Positions 1 to 6,058 of a DNA stretch of 7,560 nucleotides are shown here, piece by piece. The stretch lies in assembly GCA_946623485.1 (NCBI GenBank), contig CAMORF010000105.1, positions 1-7,560 on the forward strand, written 5' to 3'. Origin of the DNA: an uncultured Clostridia bacterium (GTDB lineage: Bacteria > Bacillota > Clostridia > Lachnospirales > Lachnospiraceae). The position numbers and the translations under genes were made by a program. The notes below the pieces were generated by a model. The model was not told the origin of the DNA. It did no database searches and saw only the letters and a list, made by a program, of their open reading frames with translations. The number at the start of each line of letters is the position of its first letter. Position 1 is the stretch's first letter.

Positions 1-13
1 CATGTTATCCCTT
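1..13 (-). promoter_or_regulatory. Probable ribosome binding site and ATG of the next gene (off window)
   Basis: On the minus strand, AAGGG (9-13) is followed by ATAAC and then ATG at 3-1, a normal spacing of 5 nt. This ATG is the last possible codon in the window. The earlier ATG of the repeat (20-18) reads ATG-TCA-TAA and stops at once, so the edge ATG is the better candidate start for a gene downstream of ddl in the same operon. Its identity cannot be seen. This is inference from the signal alone. Confidence 0.45.
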
Positions 14-43
14 ATGACATGTTATCCCTTATGACATGTTATC
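1..43. repeat. 17-bp tandem repeat across the end of ddl
   Basis: Two perfect head-to-tail copies of CATGTTATCCCTTATGA occupy 1-17 and 18-34. A third copy begins at 35 and matches for 9 bases, to 43. On the minus strand each full unit carries AAGGG, five bases, then ATG, which is a ribosome binding site with a start codon. The ddl stop codon (TAA, 29-31) lies inside the repeat, so part of it is coding and part is not. Because 17 is not a multiple of three, the three ATGs fall in three different frames. The array may continue past the left edge, which cannot be seen here. Confidence 0.96.
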
Positions 44-1069
44 GCGCAGGGAAACTTCGATCAGCTTCTCACACAGCGCCGGGAAGTCCATTCCCAGGAC
101 TGCGGCCTCCTGCGGCAGCAGGCTGGTGGGGGTCATGCCGGGAAGCGTATTGGCCTCCAGGCAGTAGACATTTTCCTGCGCATCCATCATCACATCGATC
201 CGGCCGTAGCTGTTCAGATGCAATGTGTGGTACGCGTCCAGGGATGCCTTCTGGATCTTCTTCGACAGCTCTTCGGAGATCTTTGCCGGGCAGGTTTCCA
301 CGGTGGAGCCTGCTTTGTATTTGTTCGTATAATCATAGAATCCCTGAAGCGGCGCGATCTCAATCACTGGATAGGCCTCCCCGTCCACGATTCCGCAGGA
401 GAATTCCCGCCCGCTGATATACTGCTCAACGATCAGGACGTCCTCATAGGAAAATGCCATCTCAACCGCTTTGTAATAGGCCGTGTCCGACCGGGGAATG
501 CTCACCCCCACGCTGGATCCTCCCCGGGATGGCTTTACCACGCAGGGAAGCCCTACGCCGTTTTCCGACGGGCTGAGCACCGGATTCCCTTTCCGGAGCA
601 CGATCCCCCGCGGCGTCGGCACGCCATTCTCCCGGAACAGCTGCTTGGTCAGGTCCTTGTCCATGGCCAGCGCGCTCCCCAGGTAACTGCTTCCGGTATA
701 GGGGATCCCCAGCAGCTCAAAGACCGCCTGGATCTTCCCGTCCTCCCCGTTTGCGCCGTGAAGCGCCATAAACACCGTATCTGCTTTCTGGCAAAGCGCA
801 ATCACATTGGGGCCGAAGAAGGATCCGCGCTTCTTTAATTCTTCCAGCTTTCCATCAAAAGACCTGGCGTAGGCCGCTGCCTGGTCCACGTCATATTCCT
901 CTGAAAATGTGCCCTCGATGTCCTGATCAATGCGTCCGTCTCCACAGAACACATCGATCAGGATCGCTCTATGCCCCTTGCTTCTCAGCGCCTTGCACAC
1001 CTGCGTTCCCGATACGATCGAAATCTCCCGTTCTGTGCTGATGCCACCGGCCAGTACTACGATATTCAT
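29..1069 (-). CDS. ddl: D-alanine--D-alanine ligase
   Basis: This cytoplasmic ATP-grasp enzyme joins two D-alanines, using ATP, to make the dipeptide that MurF adds to UDP-MurNAc-tripeptide in peptidoglycan synthesis. The protein is 346 aa, within the family range. Visible motifs are the N-terminal GG-IS-TEREIS (8-17, with E13 matching the catalytic Glu15 of E. coli DdlB), YTGSS (124-128), the ATP-binding VVKPSRGGSSVGVS (177-190), GRIDVM (289-294, R290 and D292) and the metal-binding LEANTLPGMT (304-313, E305 and N307). The omega loop reads FYDYTNKY (244-251). Y251 matches Tyr216 of DdlB, the residue that favours D-alanine over D-lactate as second substrate, so a normal vancomycin-sensitive D-Ala-D-Ala product is predicted. 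Residues about 45-85 are longer than in DdlB, as in DdlA-like enzymes. The ATG start follows GGGGAGG with 4 nt spacing. It lies 90 nt after the GH13 gene, so cotranscription is likely. Confidence 0.97.
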   Translation of the reverse strand: MNIVVLAGGISTEREISIVSGTQVCKALRSKGHRAILIDVFCGDGRIDQDIEGTFSEEYDVDQAAAYARSFDGKLEELKKRGSFFGPNVIALCQKADTVFMALHGANGEDGKIQAVFELLGIPYTGSSYLGSALAMDKDLTKQLFRENGVPTPRGIVLRKGNPVLSPSENGVGLPCVVKPSRGGSSVGVSIPRSDTAYYKAVEMAFSYEDVLIVEQYISGREFSCGIVDGEAYPVIEIAPLQGFYDYTNKYKAGSTVETCPAKISEELSKKIQKASLDAYHTLHLNSYGRIDVMMDAQENVYCLEANTLPGMTPTSLLPQEAAVLGMDFPALCEKLIEVSLRDNMS

Positions 1070-1113
1070 GCTGCCTCCCCTTTTTCTATGATCTGGTCTC
1101 TAAAAATCTCTTG

Positions 1114-1152
1114 CGGATTGCCCTGCGCCTCTCGCTTACAATCTGCAATCCG
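1114..1152 (-). other. Hairpin between the GH13 gene and ddl
   Basis: The 90-nt gap between the two genes contains an 8-bp perfect stem on the minus-strand RNA, CGGATTGC (1152-1145) with GCAATCCG (1121-1114), around a 23-nt loop. A competing 7-bp stem uses GATTGCC (1158-1152) with GGCAATC (1122-1116). A run of five U residues follows 7 nt after the stem (1102-1106). The large loop and the gap before the U run make this a poor intrinsic terminator. It could be a partial attenuator, an RNA processing site, or nothing. No convincing promoter for ddl is visible in the gap. Confidence 0.3.
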
Positions 1153-1159
1153 GCAATCT

Positions 1160-3304
1160 TTATATCCCCGTATAACGTGAAACATCTGTAACAATCTGCG
1201 CCTTTGACGACAGCACCACGCTGGAACGCCCGCCAAGGCGGATGGTCAGCTCCCCATGGCGCACGGGATGCAATCTCCTTTTCGTTGAAAAAGACTCAGC
1301 GTCTGTGAGGAAGATCTGCGTCATCAAAGAGTCCACCGGAACCCCCACGGTCCAGACAGGAAGCGTGACCTCGATCTCCTTGCTGCCGTTATTGAACAGG
1401 CAGACAACCTGCTCCTCCTCGTTAAACCTGGCGTAGGCAAGATACTGATACCCGCCGCCAAGGAATTTGATCGATCCTGTTTTCAACACCTCCCGGCTCT
1501 TATGCAGCGCAATCACGCTTTTGTGAAACGCGAGCATCAAAGTATCTTCCCTTCCCCAGGGATAGGTCCTGCGGTTATCCGGATCGGTAAAACCGGTCAG
1601 CCCTGCCTCGTCCCCATAGTAGAGGGTCGGCGCGCCCGGCCATGTCATCTGCAGGACAACCGCCTCCCGCATCACGGCCGGATCGACATTTTCCGATGCC
1701 GCATCATAATCATAATCTGCGGCCCGCCCTGTCCGATGGTTTGTACGGGTCAGGAAGCGGGAATGGTCATGGTTGGACAGCTGGTTCATGGCGCACAGCA
1801 GGGAGGATCCCATAAACTCACACATATGGTAACGCATCGATCCGAAGAAGGAATCCGCATTCCCAAGCTGACCCTCCAGGTATTCGTTCGAATGCTTCTC
1901 CATCCCGGTAAAAAACCAGGTGACCGGTTCCATGAACGCATCATAGTTCATGATCGTATCCCACTCGTCTCCGGCAAGCCATCCGCTTGCGTCCCCATAA
2001 TGCTCTGCCACAATCAGCGCATCCGGGTTTGCCTTTTTCACCTCATGGCGGAACGCCTTCCAGAACCTGTGGTTGAACTCGGCTCCCTGTCCAAGATCCG
2101 CCGCGACATCCAGCCGCCATCCATCCGCGCAGTACGGCTCTGAGACCCATTTCCGCGCGATTGACAGGATATAACCGGTAAGGTTTTCCGAACCCTCATA
2201 ATTCAGCTTGGGCAGCGTATCATGCCCCCACCATCCTGCGTAAGAGGCGTTGTCCGGCCATGCGGCAGGATCGTTTTCCCGGAAAAGGAAGAAATCCGCG
2301 TACGGGGACCTGGCGCTGAGATAGGCGCCCTCCTCATACCCCTCCTGCCGGCAATAGATCTTCTCCCGGTCCATCCATTTGTTGAAGGAGCCGCAGTGGT
2401 TGAACACGCCGTCCAGGATCACGCGGATCCCGCGGCTGTGCGCCTCACGTACCAGTTCAATGAAAAAGCGGTCAGAAGCCTCCAGATTCTCCTTCCGGGT
2501 CACCCGGCACACATAGCGGGAAGACCGGCAGTTTTCATTTACCCCGGGAGGCAAAACATCGCCTTCATCCACGACCAGCTTCCCGAAATGCGGGTCGATA
2601 TGGTCATAATCCTGTGTATCGTATTTATGGTTTGAGGGAGAGACAAACAGCGGGTTGAAGTAGATCGCCTCAATCCCAAGATCCTGGAGATAATCCAGCT
2701 TGCGCCTGACACCTTCCAGGTCTCCCCCGTAGAAATTCCCGACATCCATCGCAGAGGGCCTCTGATACCAGTCCCTGACATGATGAACATGCTCTCCGAT
2801 GTAGCTATACTCATCGTCAAGCACATCATTCGTCTCATCCCCGCGGCAGAAACGGTCGGTATAAATCTGGTACATGACCGCCCCTTTTGCCCAGTCGGGG
2901 GTGGAAAAGCCGGGGCAGATCCGGAACCTTGCGTCGCTGTCGGCACGCTCGGAGATCCCTCTTTTATTCAGGATCACCCGCATCGGGCCGCTGATGATCT
3001 CAAAGCAGTAGCTCATCCCCTGACGGGCCATGCGGACCTTCGCCACGTAATAATCGAAAAAACCGGAGGTTCTTTCATACTCCATCCGTTCCCGGATATG
3101 ATCGCTTACAAGCCATACTTCATCCACATTGGCCCGTGCGGTGCGCACCCGGATCGTCACCGTATCGCCCACCTTCGGCTCAAACGGCTCCACAAACGCC
3201 GGGCTCTCATCGGAAAACAGAGCGTCAAGGTTCAGCGTCGGGAGCATCTCCATGACATACCTGGCGGTACGCGCTGCCTGACTGAATGTTTTTCTGAACA
3301 TCAT
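1160..3304 (-). CDS. GH13 alpha-glucan hydrolase, neopullulanase/cyclomaltodextrinase-like
   Basis: Predicted cytoplasmic enzyme that hydrolyses alpha-1,4 (and perhaps alpha-1,6) bonds in maltodextrins, cyclodextrins or pullulan fragments; there is no signal peptide. The 714-aa protein has an N-terminal beta domain resembling CBM34 (about 28-130), then a TIM barrel from about 140 (VMYQIYTDRF) and a C-terminal beta domain (about 605-705). All GH13 signatures are present: DGVFNH (298-303), GWRLD with nucleophile D399, AEHYG with acid/base E434, and NHD with transition-state stabiliser D513. LPKLN (364-368) resembles the MPKLN region V of the neopullulanase subfamily, and YFNPLF (215-220) fits too. 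About 35 residues are inserted after DPHFG (238-241), where relatives usually go straight on to the next helix. Two adjacent ATGs are possible. The ribosome site AAAAGGAGG lies 12 nt before the first, rather far, and can be masked by RNA pairing. Exact substrate is not deducible, and 'alpha-glycosidase' is a safe name. Confidence 0.93.
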   Translation of the reverse strand: MMFRKTFSQAARTARYVMEMLPTLNLDALFSDESPAFVEPFEPKVGDTVTIRVRTARANVDEVWLVSDHIRERMEYERTSGFFDYYVAKVRMARQGMSYCFEIISGPMRVILNKRGISERADSDARFRICPGFSTPDWAKGAVMYQIYTDRFCRGDETNDVLDDEYSYIGEHVHHVRDWYQRPSAMDVGNFYGGDLEGVRRKLDYLQDLGIEAIYFNPLFVSPSNHKYDTQDYDHIDPHFGKLVVDEGDVLPPGVNENCRSSRYVCRVTRKENLEASDRFFIELVREAHSRGIRVILDGVFNHCGSFNKWMDREKIYCRQEGYEEGAYLSARSPYADFFLFRENDPAAWPDNASYAGWWGHDTLPKLNYEGSENLTGYILSIARKWVSEPYCADGWRLDVAADLGQGAEFNHRFWKAFRHEVKKANPDALIVAEHYGDASGWLAGDEWDTIMNYDAFMEPVTWFFTGMEKHSNEYLEGQLGNADSFFGSMRYHMCEFMGSSLLCAMNQLSNHDHSRFLTRTNHRTGRAADYDYDAASENVDPAVMREAVVLQMTWPGAPTLYYGDEAGLTGFTDPDNRRTYPWGREDTLMLAFHKSVIALHKSREVLKTGSIKFLGGGYQYLAYARFNEEEQVVCLFNNGSKEIEVTLPVWTVGVPVDSLMTQIFLTDAESFSTKRRLHPVRHGELTIRLGGRSSVVLSSKAQIVTDVSRYTGI

Positions 3305-3317
3305 GTGAAATACTTTC

Positions 3318-3348
3318 CTCCTTTTCCCTCTTAGACGGGGAAAAGGAA
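3318..3348 (-). promoter_or_regulatory. Helix that would sequester the GH13 Shine-Dalgarno
   Basis: On the minus-strand RNA, UUCCUUUUCCC (3348-3338) can pair with GGGAAAAGGAG (3328-3318) across a 9-nt loop. This gives 11 pairs, of which one is G-U. The downstream arm contains most of AAAAGGAGG, the ribosome binding site of the GH13 gene (GGAGG at 3317-3321), so this helix would hide it. The upstream arm is also the 3' arm of the hairpin at 3339-3374, so the two helices cannot form together. The pairing is read directly from the sequence; a switching role is inference. Confidence 0.5.
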
Positions 3349-3374
3349 CAGCACTTGCGCGCTGTCCCTCTTCC
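3339..3374 (-). promoter_or_regulatory. 16-bp leader hairpin with GCAA tetraloop
   Basis: On the minus-strand RNA, GGAAGAGGGACAGCGC (3374-3359) pairs along its whole length with GUGCUGUUCCUUUUCC (3354-3339), closed by the loop GCAA, a GNRA tetraloop. Thirteen pairs are Watson-Crick and three are G-U. On the opposite strand the same three positions would be A-C mismatches, so the fold suits the GH13-side transcript. No U run follows the stem, so it is not an ordinary terminator. With this hairpin formed, the downstream ribosome binding site is left open. It is probably part of the 5' leader of the GH13 mRNA. Confidence 0.6.
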
Positions 3375-3435
3375 TTGGAGAAGGTATTCTCTTATGGGGT
3401 GTAGCAAAAACTATATAATGTATTGGGGTTTTACA

Positions 3436-3465
3436 CTTATATATATATCACGAAATCATGCCGAA
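3436..3465 (-). promoter_or_regulatory. Weak promoter candidate for the GH13-ddl unit
   Basis: In an AT-rich patch the minus strand reads TATAAG (3441-3436), five of six matches to a sigma-A -10 box. The best -35 at acceptable spacing is TTCGGC (3465-3460, 18 nt), which is poor. A second AT-rich hexamer (TATATA, 3417-3412) has no good -35 either. If the first were used, the leader would be about 125 nt long and would include both competing helices. The position is right but the match is weak. Confidence 0.25.
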
Positions 3466-3617
3466 GTGTGCCCAAACTTGTCTGAATAAATCAGTTTTCT
3501 TTGTGCATTATGTCCATATTGCTCTTACCTCGCTCCACAGCGCAGGAGCAAAACCGAGCCTGGGTTCCGTCTGATTTCTTCTCAAATGTGAAATTCTCTA
3601 TTGTGCAGTTCAGGAAT

Positions 3618-3644
3618 CAATGGAACGATTCACCGGTCCCATTG
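3618..3644 (-). other. Hairpin just downstream of ftsH
   Basis: The minus-strand RNA can form CAAUGGGAC (3644-3636) with GUUCCAUUG (3626-3618), a 9-bp stem with one G-U pair and a 9-nt loop, starting 33 nt after the ftsH stop codon. There is no U run after it, so it does not qualify as a standard intrinsic terminator. It may stabilise or mark the 3' end of the ftsH message. Confidence 0.35.
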
Positions 3645-3677
3645 CGCAGGACGCAAAGCGTGCTGACTCGTTACAGG

Positions 3678-5492
3678 TCAATCACGTTCCGGAAACAGCG
3701 CCTCAAACTCTTCCCTGGTAAGCTTTTCCTTCTCAAGCAAAAGCCCTGCTGCCGTGTCCAGTATGTCCCTGTTCTCCCGGATCAGGCTACGTGCCGTCTC
3801 ATAAGCCTCGTCAATGATCTTCTTGACTTCCTCATCAATAATAGAAGCAACCCGTTCTCCATACTGCCTGGTATGCGCCAGGTCCTTGCCGATGAAGATC
3901 TCGTCCTCTCCCTGCTCATAGTTGATCAGCCCCAGCCGCTCGGAAAAACCATACTTGGTCACCATGGCCCGCGCGATCCCGGTAGCCTGCTTGATATCCT
4001 GGGAGGCCCCGGTCGTCACATCTCCGATCACCAGCTCCTCGGCGACACGGCCGCCCAGCGAAACGATGATGCTCTGCCGCATCTTCCCCTTCGTCTCAAA
4101 CATCTCATCATTTTCCGGAAGAGGCATCGTATACCCCGCAGCCCCGTGCCCGGTCGGTATGATGGAAATCGTATGCACCGGGCCAACATCCGGCAGCACA
4201 TGGAACAGGATCGCATGCCCGGCCTCATGATATGCCGTTATGCGCTTCTCCCTGTCTGAAATCACACGGCTGTGCTTTTCTGACCCGATCCCGATCCGGA
4301 TAAATGCACGCTCAATATCACTCTGCTTCACATATGCCCTGTGATCCTTCGCAGCACCGATGGCAGCTTCATTCATCAGGTTTTCCAGGTCGGCGCCGGT
4401 GAATCCGGCACTGGTCCGGGCAACCGTCTTCAGGTCCACGTCATCCGACAAAGGCTTTTGCTTGGAATGAACTTCAAGGATCTCCAGCCGGCCCTTGACA
4501 TCCGGGCGTCCCACATGAACCTGCCGGTCAAAACGTCCGGCTCTCAGGATCGCCGGATCAAGGATATCCACGCGGTTGGTCGCCGCCATCACGATAATTC
4601 CTTCATTCTCCGAGAACCCATCCATCTCGACCAGAAGCTGGTTCAGCGTCTGTTCCCGCTCATCGTGGCCGCCGCCCATGCCGGTTCCCCTCCGGCGCCC
4701 GACCGCGTCAATCTCATCGATGAATACAATGCAGGGCTGGTTTTTCTTCGCTTCCGCAAACAGGTCGCGTACACGGCTCGCGCCGACACCGACAAACATC
4801 TCCACGAAGTCAGATCCGGAAATGGAGAAAAACGGAACCCCTGCTTCTCCCGCGACTGCCTTTGCCAGCAGTGTTTTGCCGGTTCCCGGAGGGCCGACCA
4901 GGATTACACCCTTCGGAATCCGCGCGCCTACGTTCAAAAACTGCTCCGGCACAGACAGAAACTGTACCAATTCCTGCAGTTCTTCCTTCTCTTCCGCCAG
5001 TCCTGCCACATCCGCAAACGTCACCTTTTTGGCATCCGGCGTGAACATCTTCGCGCGGCTCCTGCCAAAATTCATCATCATGGAACCGCTGCCGTTCTGC
5101 TGGCGGCTCATAACGGAAAGCAGCAGGAACATCATCACGCCTGTCAGGATCACCGGCAGGAAGGTGGAAAACAGCGTGCTCCGACGGGATACATCATCTA
5201 CCCGGACGGTGACATCATAGGCACTTACCTTCTCCACCGCAGCGTTCACATCTGTCACATTCAGGGACAGTTCCTCATTCTCCGTGGTTGTGATCCGCAA
5301 AGACCCGGTCGGGACTTCCTCATTCTGGACCACCTCCACCATGGAAACCTTGCCTTCCTTCAACATGGTCTCCAACTGTCTTGAAGTGATATCGCTGCGG
5401 CCGTTAAAGCTGTCACGCAGCGTAAAAATCAGCAGGATCAGCAGCATCCCCACAATGAGATAAAGGCCGGTCCCTCTTGTTCCTTTATTCAA
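3678..5492 (-). CDS. ftsH: ATP-dependent zinc metalloprotease FtsH
   Basis: Membrane-anchored hexameric AAA+ protease that pulls misassembled membrane proteins and regulatory substrates into a zinc protease chamber on the cytoplasmic side. The 604-aa protein has two membrane segments (about 9-26 and 107-128) around an extracytoplasmic domain. The ATPase domain follows, with Walker A GPPGTGKT (200-207), pore loop FVGVG (233-237), Walker B VFIDEID (256-262) and a second region of homology with arginine fingers R317 and R320. The protease domain has HEAGH (422-426; H422 and H426 bind zinc, E423 is catalytic) and the third ligand D499. The C-terminal tail is somewhat shorter than in B. subtilis or E. 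coli. The start codon is TTG, the only usable start after an in-frame stop codon. Its ribosome site AGAGGAG overlaps the last codons of hpt. It is the third gene of the tilS-hpt-ftsH unit. Confidence 0.98.
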   Translation of the reverse strand: MNKGTRGTGLYLIVGMLLILLIFTLRDSFNGRSDITSRQLETMLKEGKVSMVEVVQNEEVPTGSLRITTTENEELSLNVTDVNAAVEKVSAYDVTVRVDDVSRRSTLFSTFLPVILTGVMMFLLLSVMSRQQNGSGSMMMNFGRSRAKMFTPDAKKVTFADVAGLAEEKEELQELVQFLSVPEQFLNVGARIPKGVILVGPPGTGKTLLAKAVAGEAGVPFFSISGSDFVEMFVGVGASRVRDLFAEAKKNQPCIVFIDEIDAVGRRRGTGMGGGHDEREQTLNQLLVEMDGFSENEGIIVMAATNRVDILDPAILRAGRFDRQVHVGRPDVKGRLEILEVHSKQKPLSDDVDLKTVARTSAGFTGADLENLMNEAAIGAAKDHRAYVKQSDIERAFIRIGIGSEKHSRVISDREKRITAYHEAGHAILFHVLPDVGPVHTISIIPTGHGAAGYTMPLPENDEMFETKGKMRQSIIVSLGGRVAEELVIGDVTTGASQDIKQATGIARAMVTKYGFSERLGLINYEQGEDEIFIGKDLAHTRQYGERVASIIDEEVKKIIDEAYETARSLIRENRDILDTAAGLLLEKEKLTREEFEALFPERD

Positions 5493-5508
5493 ATCCTCTT
5501 ACTCCTCT
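5490..5508 (-). promoter_or_regulatory. ftsH ribosome binding site and TTG start overlapping the hpt end
   Basis: AGAGGAG (5508-5502) lies in the final codons of hpt, just before its TAA (5501-5499), and is 9 nt from the TTG at 5492-5490. An AAGAGG further in is only 2 nt from TTG and too close to act alone. The layout implies translational coupling: ribosomes finishing hpt arrive on the ftsH start signal. Confidence 0.7.
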
Positions 5509-6029
5509 GTCAGCGACAAAACCCCGATATAGGGGAGGTTGCGGTATCTCTGGTCATAATCCAGCCCATACCCGACCACAAACTCATCCGGGATCCGGAA
5601 TCCCTGGTAATCAACTTCCACATCCACCTCCCGGCGTTCCGGCTTATCCAGCAGCGTACACAGGCGGATCGAAGCGGGGCGGCGGTCAGACAGGTTCTTC
5701 AGAAGGTAGCTCAGCGTCCTCCCGGAATCGATGATATCCTCCACCACCAGGACATCCTTCCCGTTGATCGGTTCATCCAGATCCTTGATCAGCTTGACGA
5801 CCCCGCTTGACTTCGTCCCGGCCCCATAGCTGGATACAGACATAAAGTCCATCGTGACCGGAACCGTGATCCGCTTCGCAAGCTCACAGATAAAAAAGAT
5901 GCTTCCCTTCAGGATTCCAATCAGGTGCACCTGTTTTCCCGCGTAATCCTGGCTGATCTGCTCTCCAAGCCGGGCAATCCGCTCATCCACCTTGTCTTCC
6001 GGAATCAGAACTCGAACTGTTTCTTTCAT
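5499..6029 (-). CDS. hpt: Hypoxanthine phosphoribosyltransferase
   Basis: Purine-salvage enzyme that joins hypoxanthine (usually also guanine) to PRPP, giving IMP or GMP, in the cytoplasm. The 176-aa protein is of usual length. Visible are LKGSIFF (40-46), the flexible SSYG loop (66-69), the PRPP-binding VVEDIIDSGRT (95-105, with D101 as the expected catalytic base), KP (129-130, purine contact) and DEFVVGYGLDY (148-158), whose F150, V151 and D157 match purine-binding residues of human HPRT. The ATG at 6029 was chosen because AGGAGG sits 4 nt before it and the protein then begins at the family's usual point; a longer reading up to 6146 would only overlap the end of tilS. In Bacillus and Listeria this protein (HprT) also partners TilS and affects ftsH expression, which the conserved neighbourhood here makes plausible but does not prove. 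Confidence 0.97.
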   Translation of the reverse strand: MKETVRVLIPEDKVDERIARLGEQISQDYAGKQVHLIGILKGSIFFICELAKRITVPVTMDFMSVSSYGAGTKSSGVVKLIKDLDEPINGKDVLVVEDIIDSGRTLSYLLKNLSDRRPASIRLCTLLDKPERREVDVEVDYQGFRIPDEFVVGYGLDYDQRYRNLPYIGVLSLTEE

Positions 6030-6058
6030 AGTGCCTCCTAAGATAATATGCTGAAGAT

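Larger units (their letters stand above)
3305..3677 (-). other. Gene-free 373-nt region between ftsH and the GH13 gene
   Basis: No convincing protein gene was found on either strand. Reading along the minus strand, the region holds a small palindrome (ACGC-TTT-GCGT, 3651-3661) and a 9-bp hairpin shortly after ftsH. Then come a GC-rich stretch with short weak stems (3535-3570), an AT-rich patch with an 11-nt alternating TA run (3438-3448), and finally a strongly structured purine/pyrimidine leader next to the GH13 start (3317-3374). Its length compared with the 6 and 29 nt gaps in the tilS-hpt-ftsH group suggests a transcription-unit boundary, with a separate promoter for the GH13 gene and ddl. 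Confidence 0.8.

Noticed and set aside
244..358. D-Ala-D-Lac (vancomycin-resistance type) specificity for the ligase
   Set aside because: The omega loop keeps the tyrosine (Y251) typical of D-Ala-D-Ala ligases, and no vanH- or vanX-like gene is adjacent.
3414..3419. Perfect TATAAT on the plus strand
   Set aside because: There is no acceptable -35 at 16-18 nt and no gene downstream on the plus strand; probably chance in an AT-rich patch.
3305..3450. Catabolite-repression (cre-like) operator before the GH13 gene
   Set aside because: No sequence close to the TGWAANCGNTNWCA pattern was found, despite the sugar-related gene.
3491..3517. Eight-codon minus-strand frame (MDIMHKEN) as a leader peptide
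   Set aside because: It has only a loose GAGG-like site and no run of regulatory codons. It lies upstream of the likely promoter and is not placed to affect the leader helices.
3545..3570. GGAACC-CAGGCTC-GGTTTT as an ftsH terminator
   Set aside because: Only four Watson-Crick pairs plus two G-U pairs, and the T run is just four bases and partly inside the stem.
4341..5384. Long open frame on the plus strand opposite ftsH
   Set aside because: It mirrors the well-supported ftsH gene, has no recognisable domain, and shows the low-complexity composition typical of an antisense shadow.
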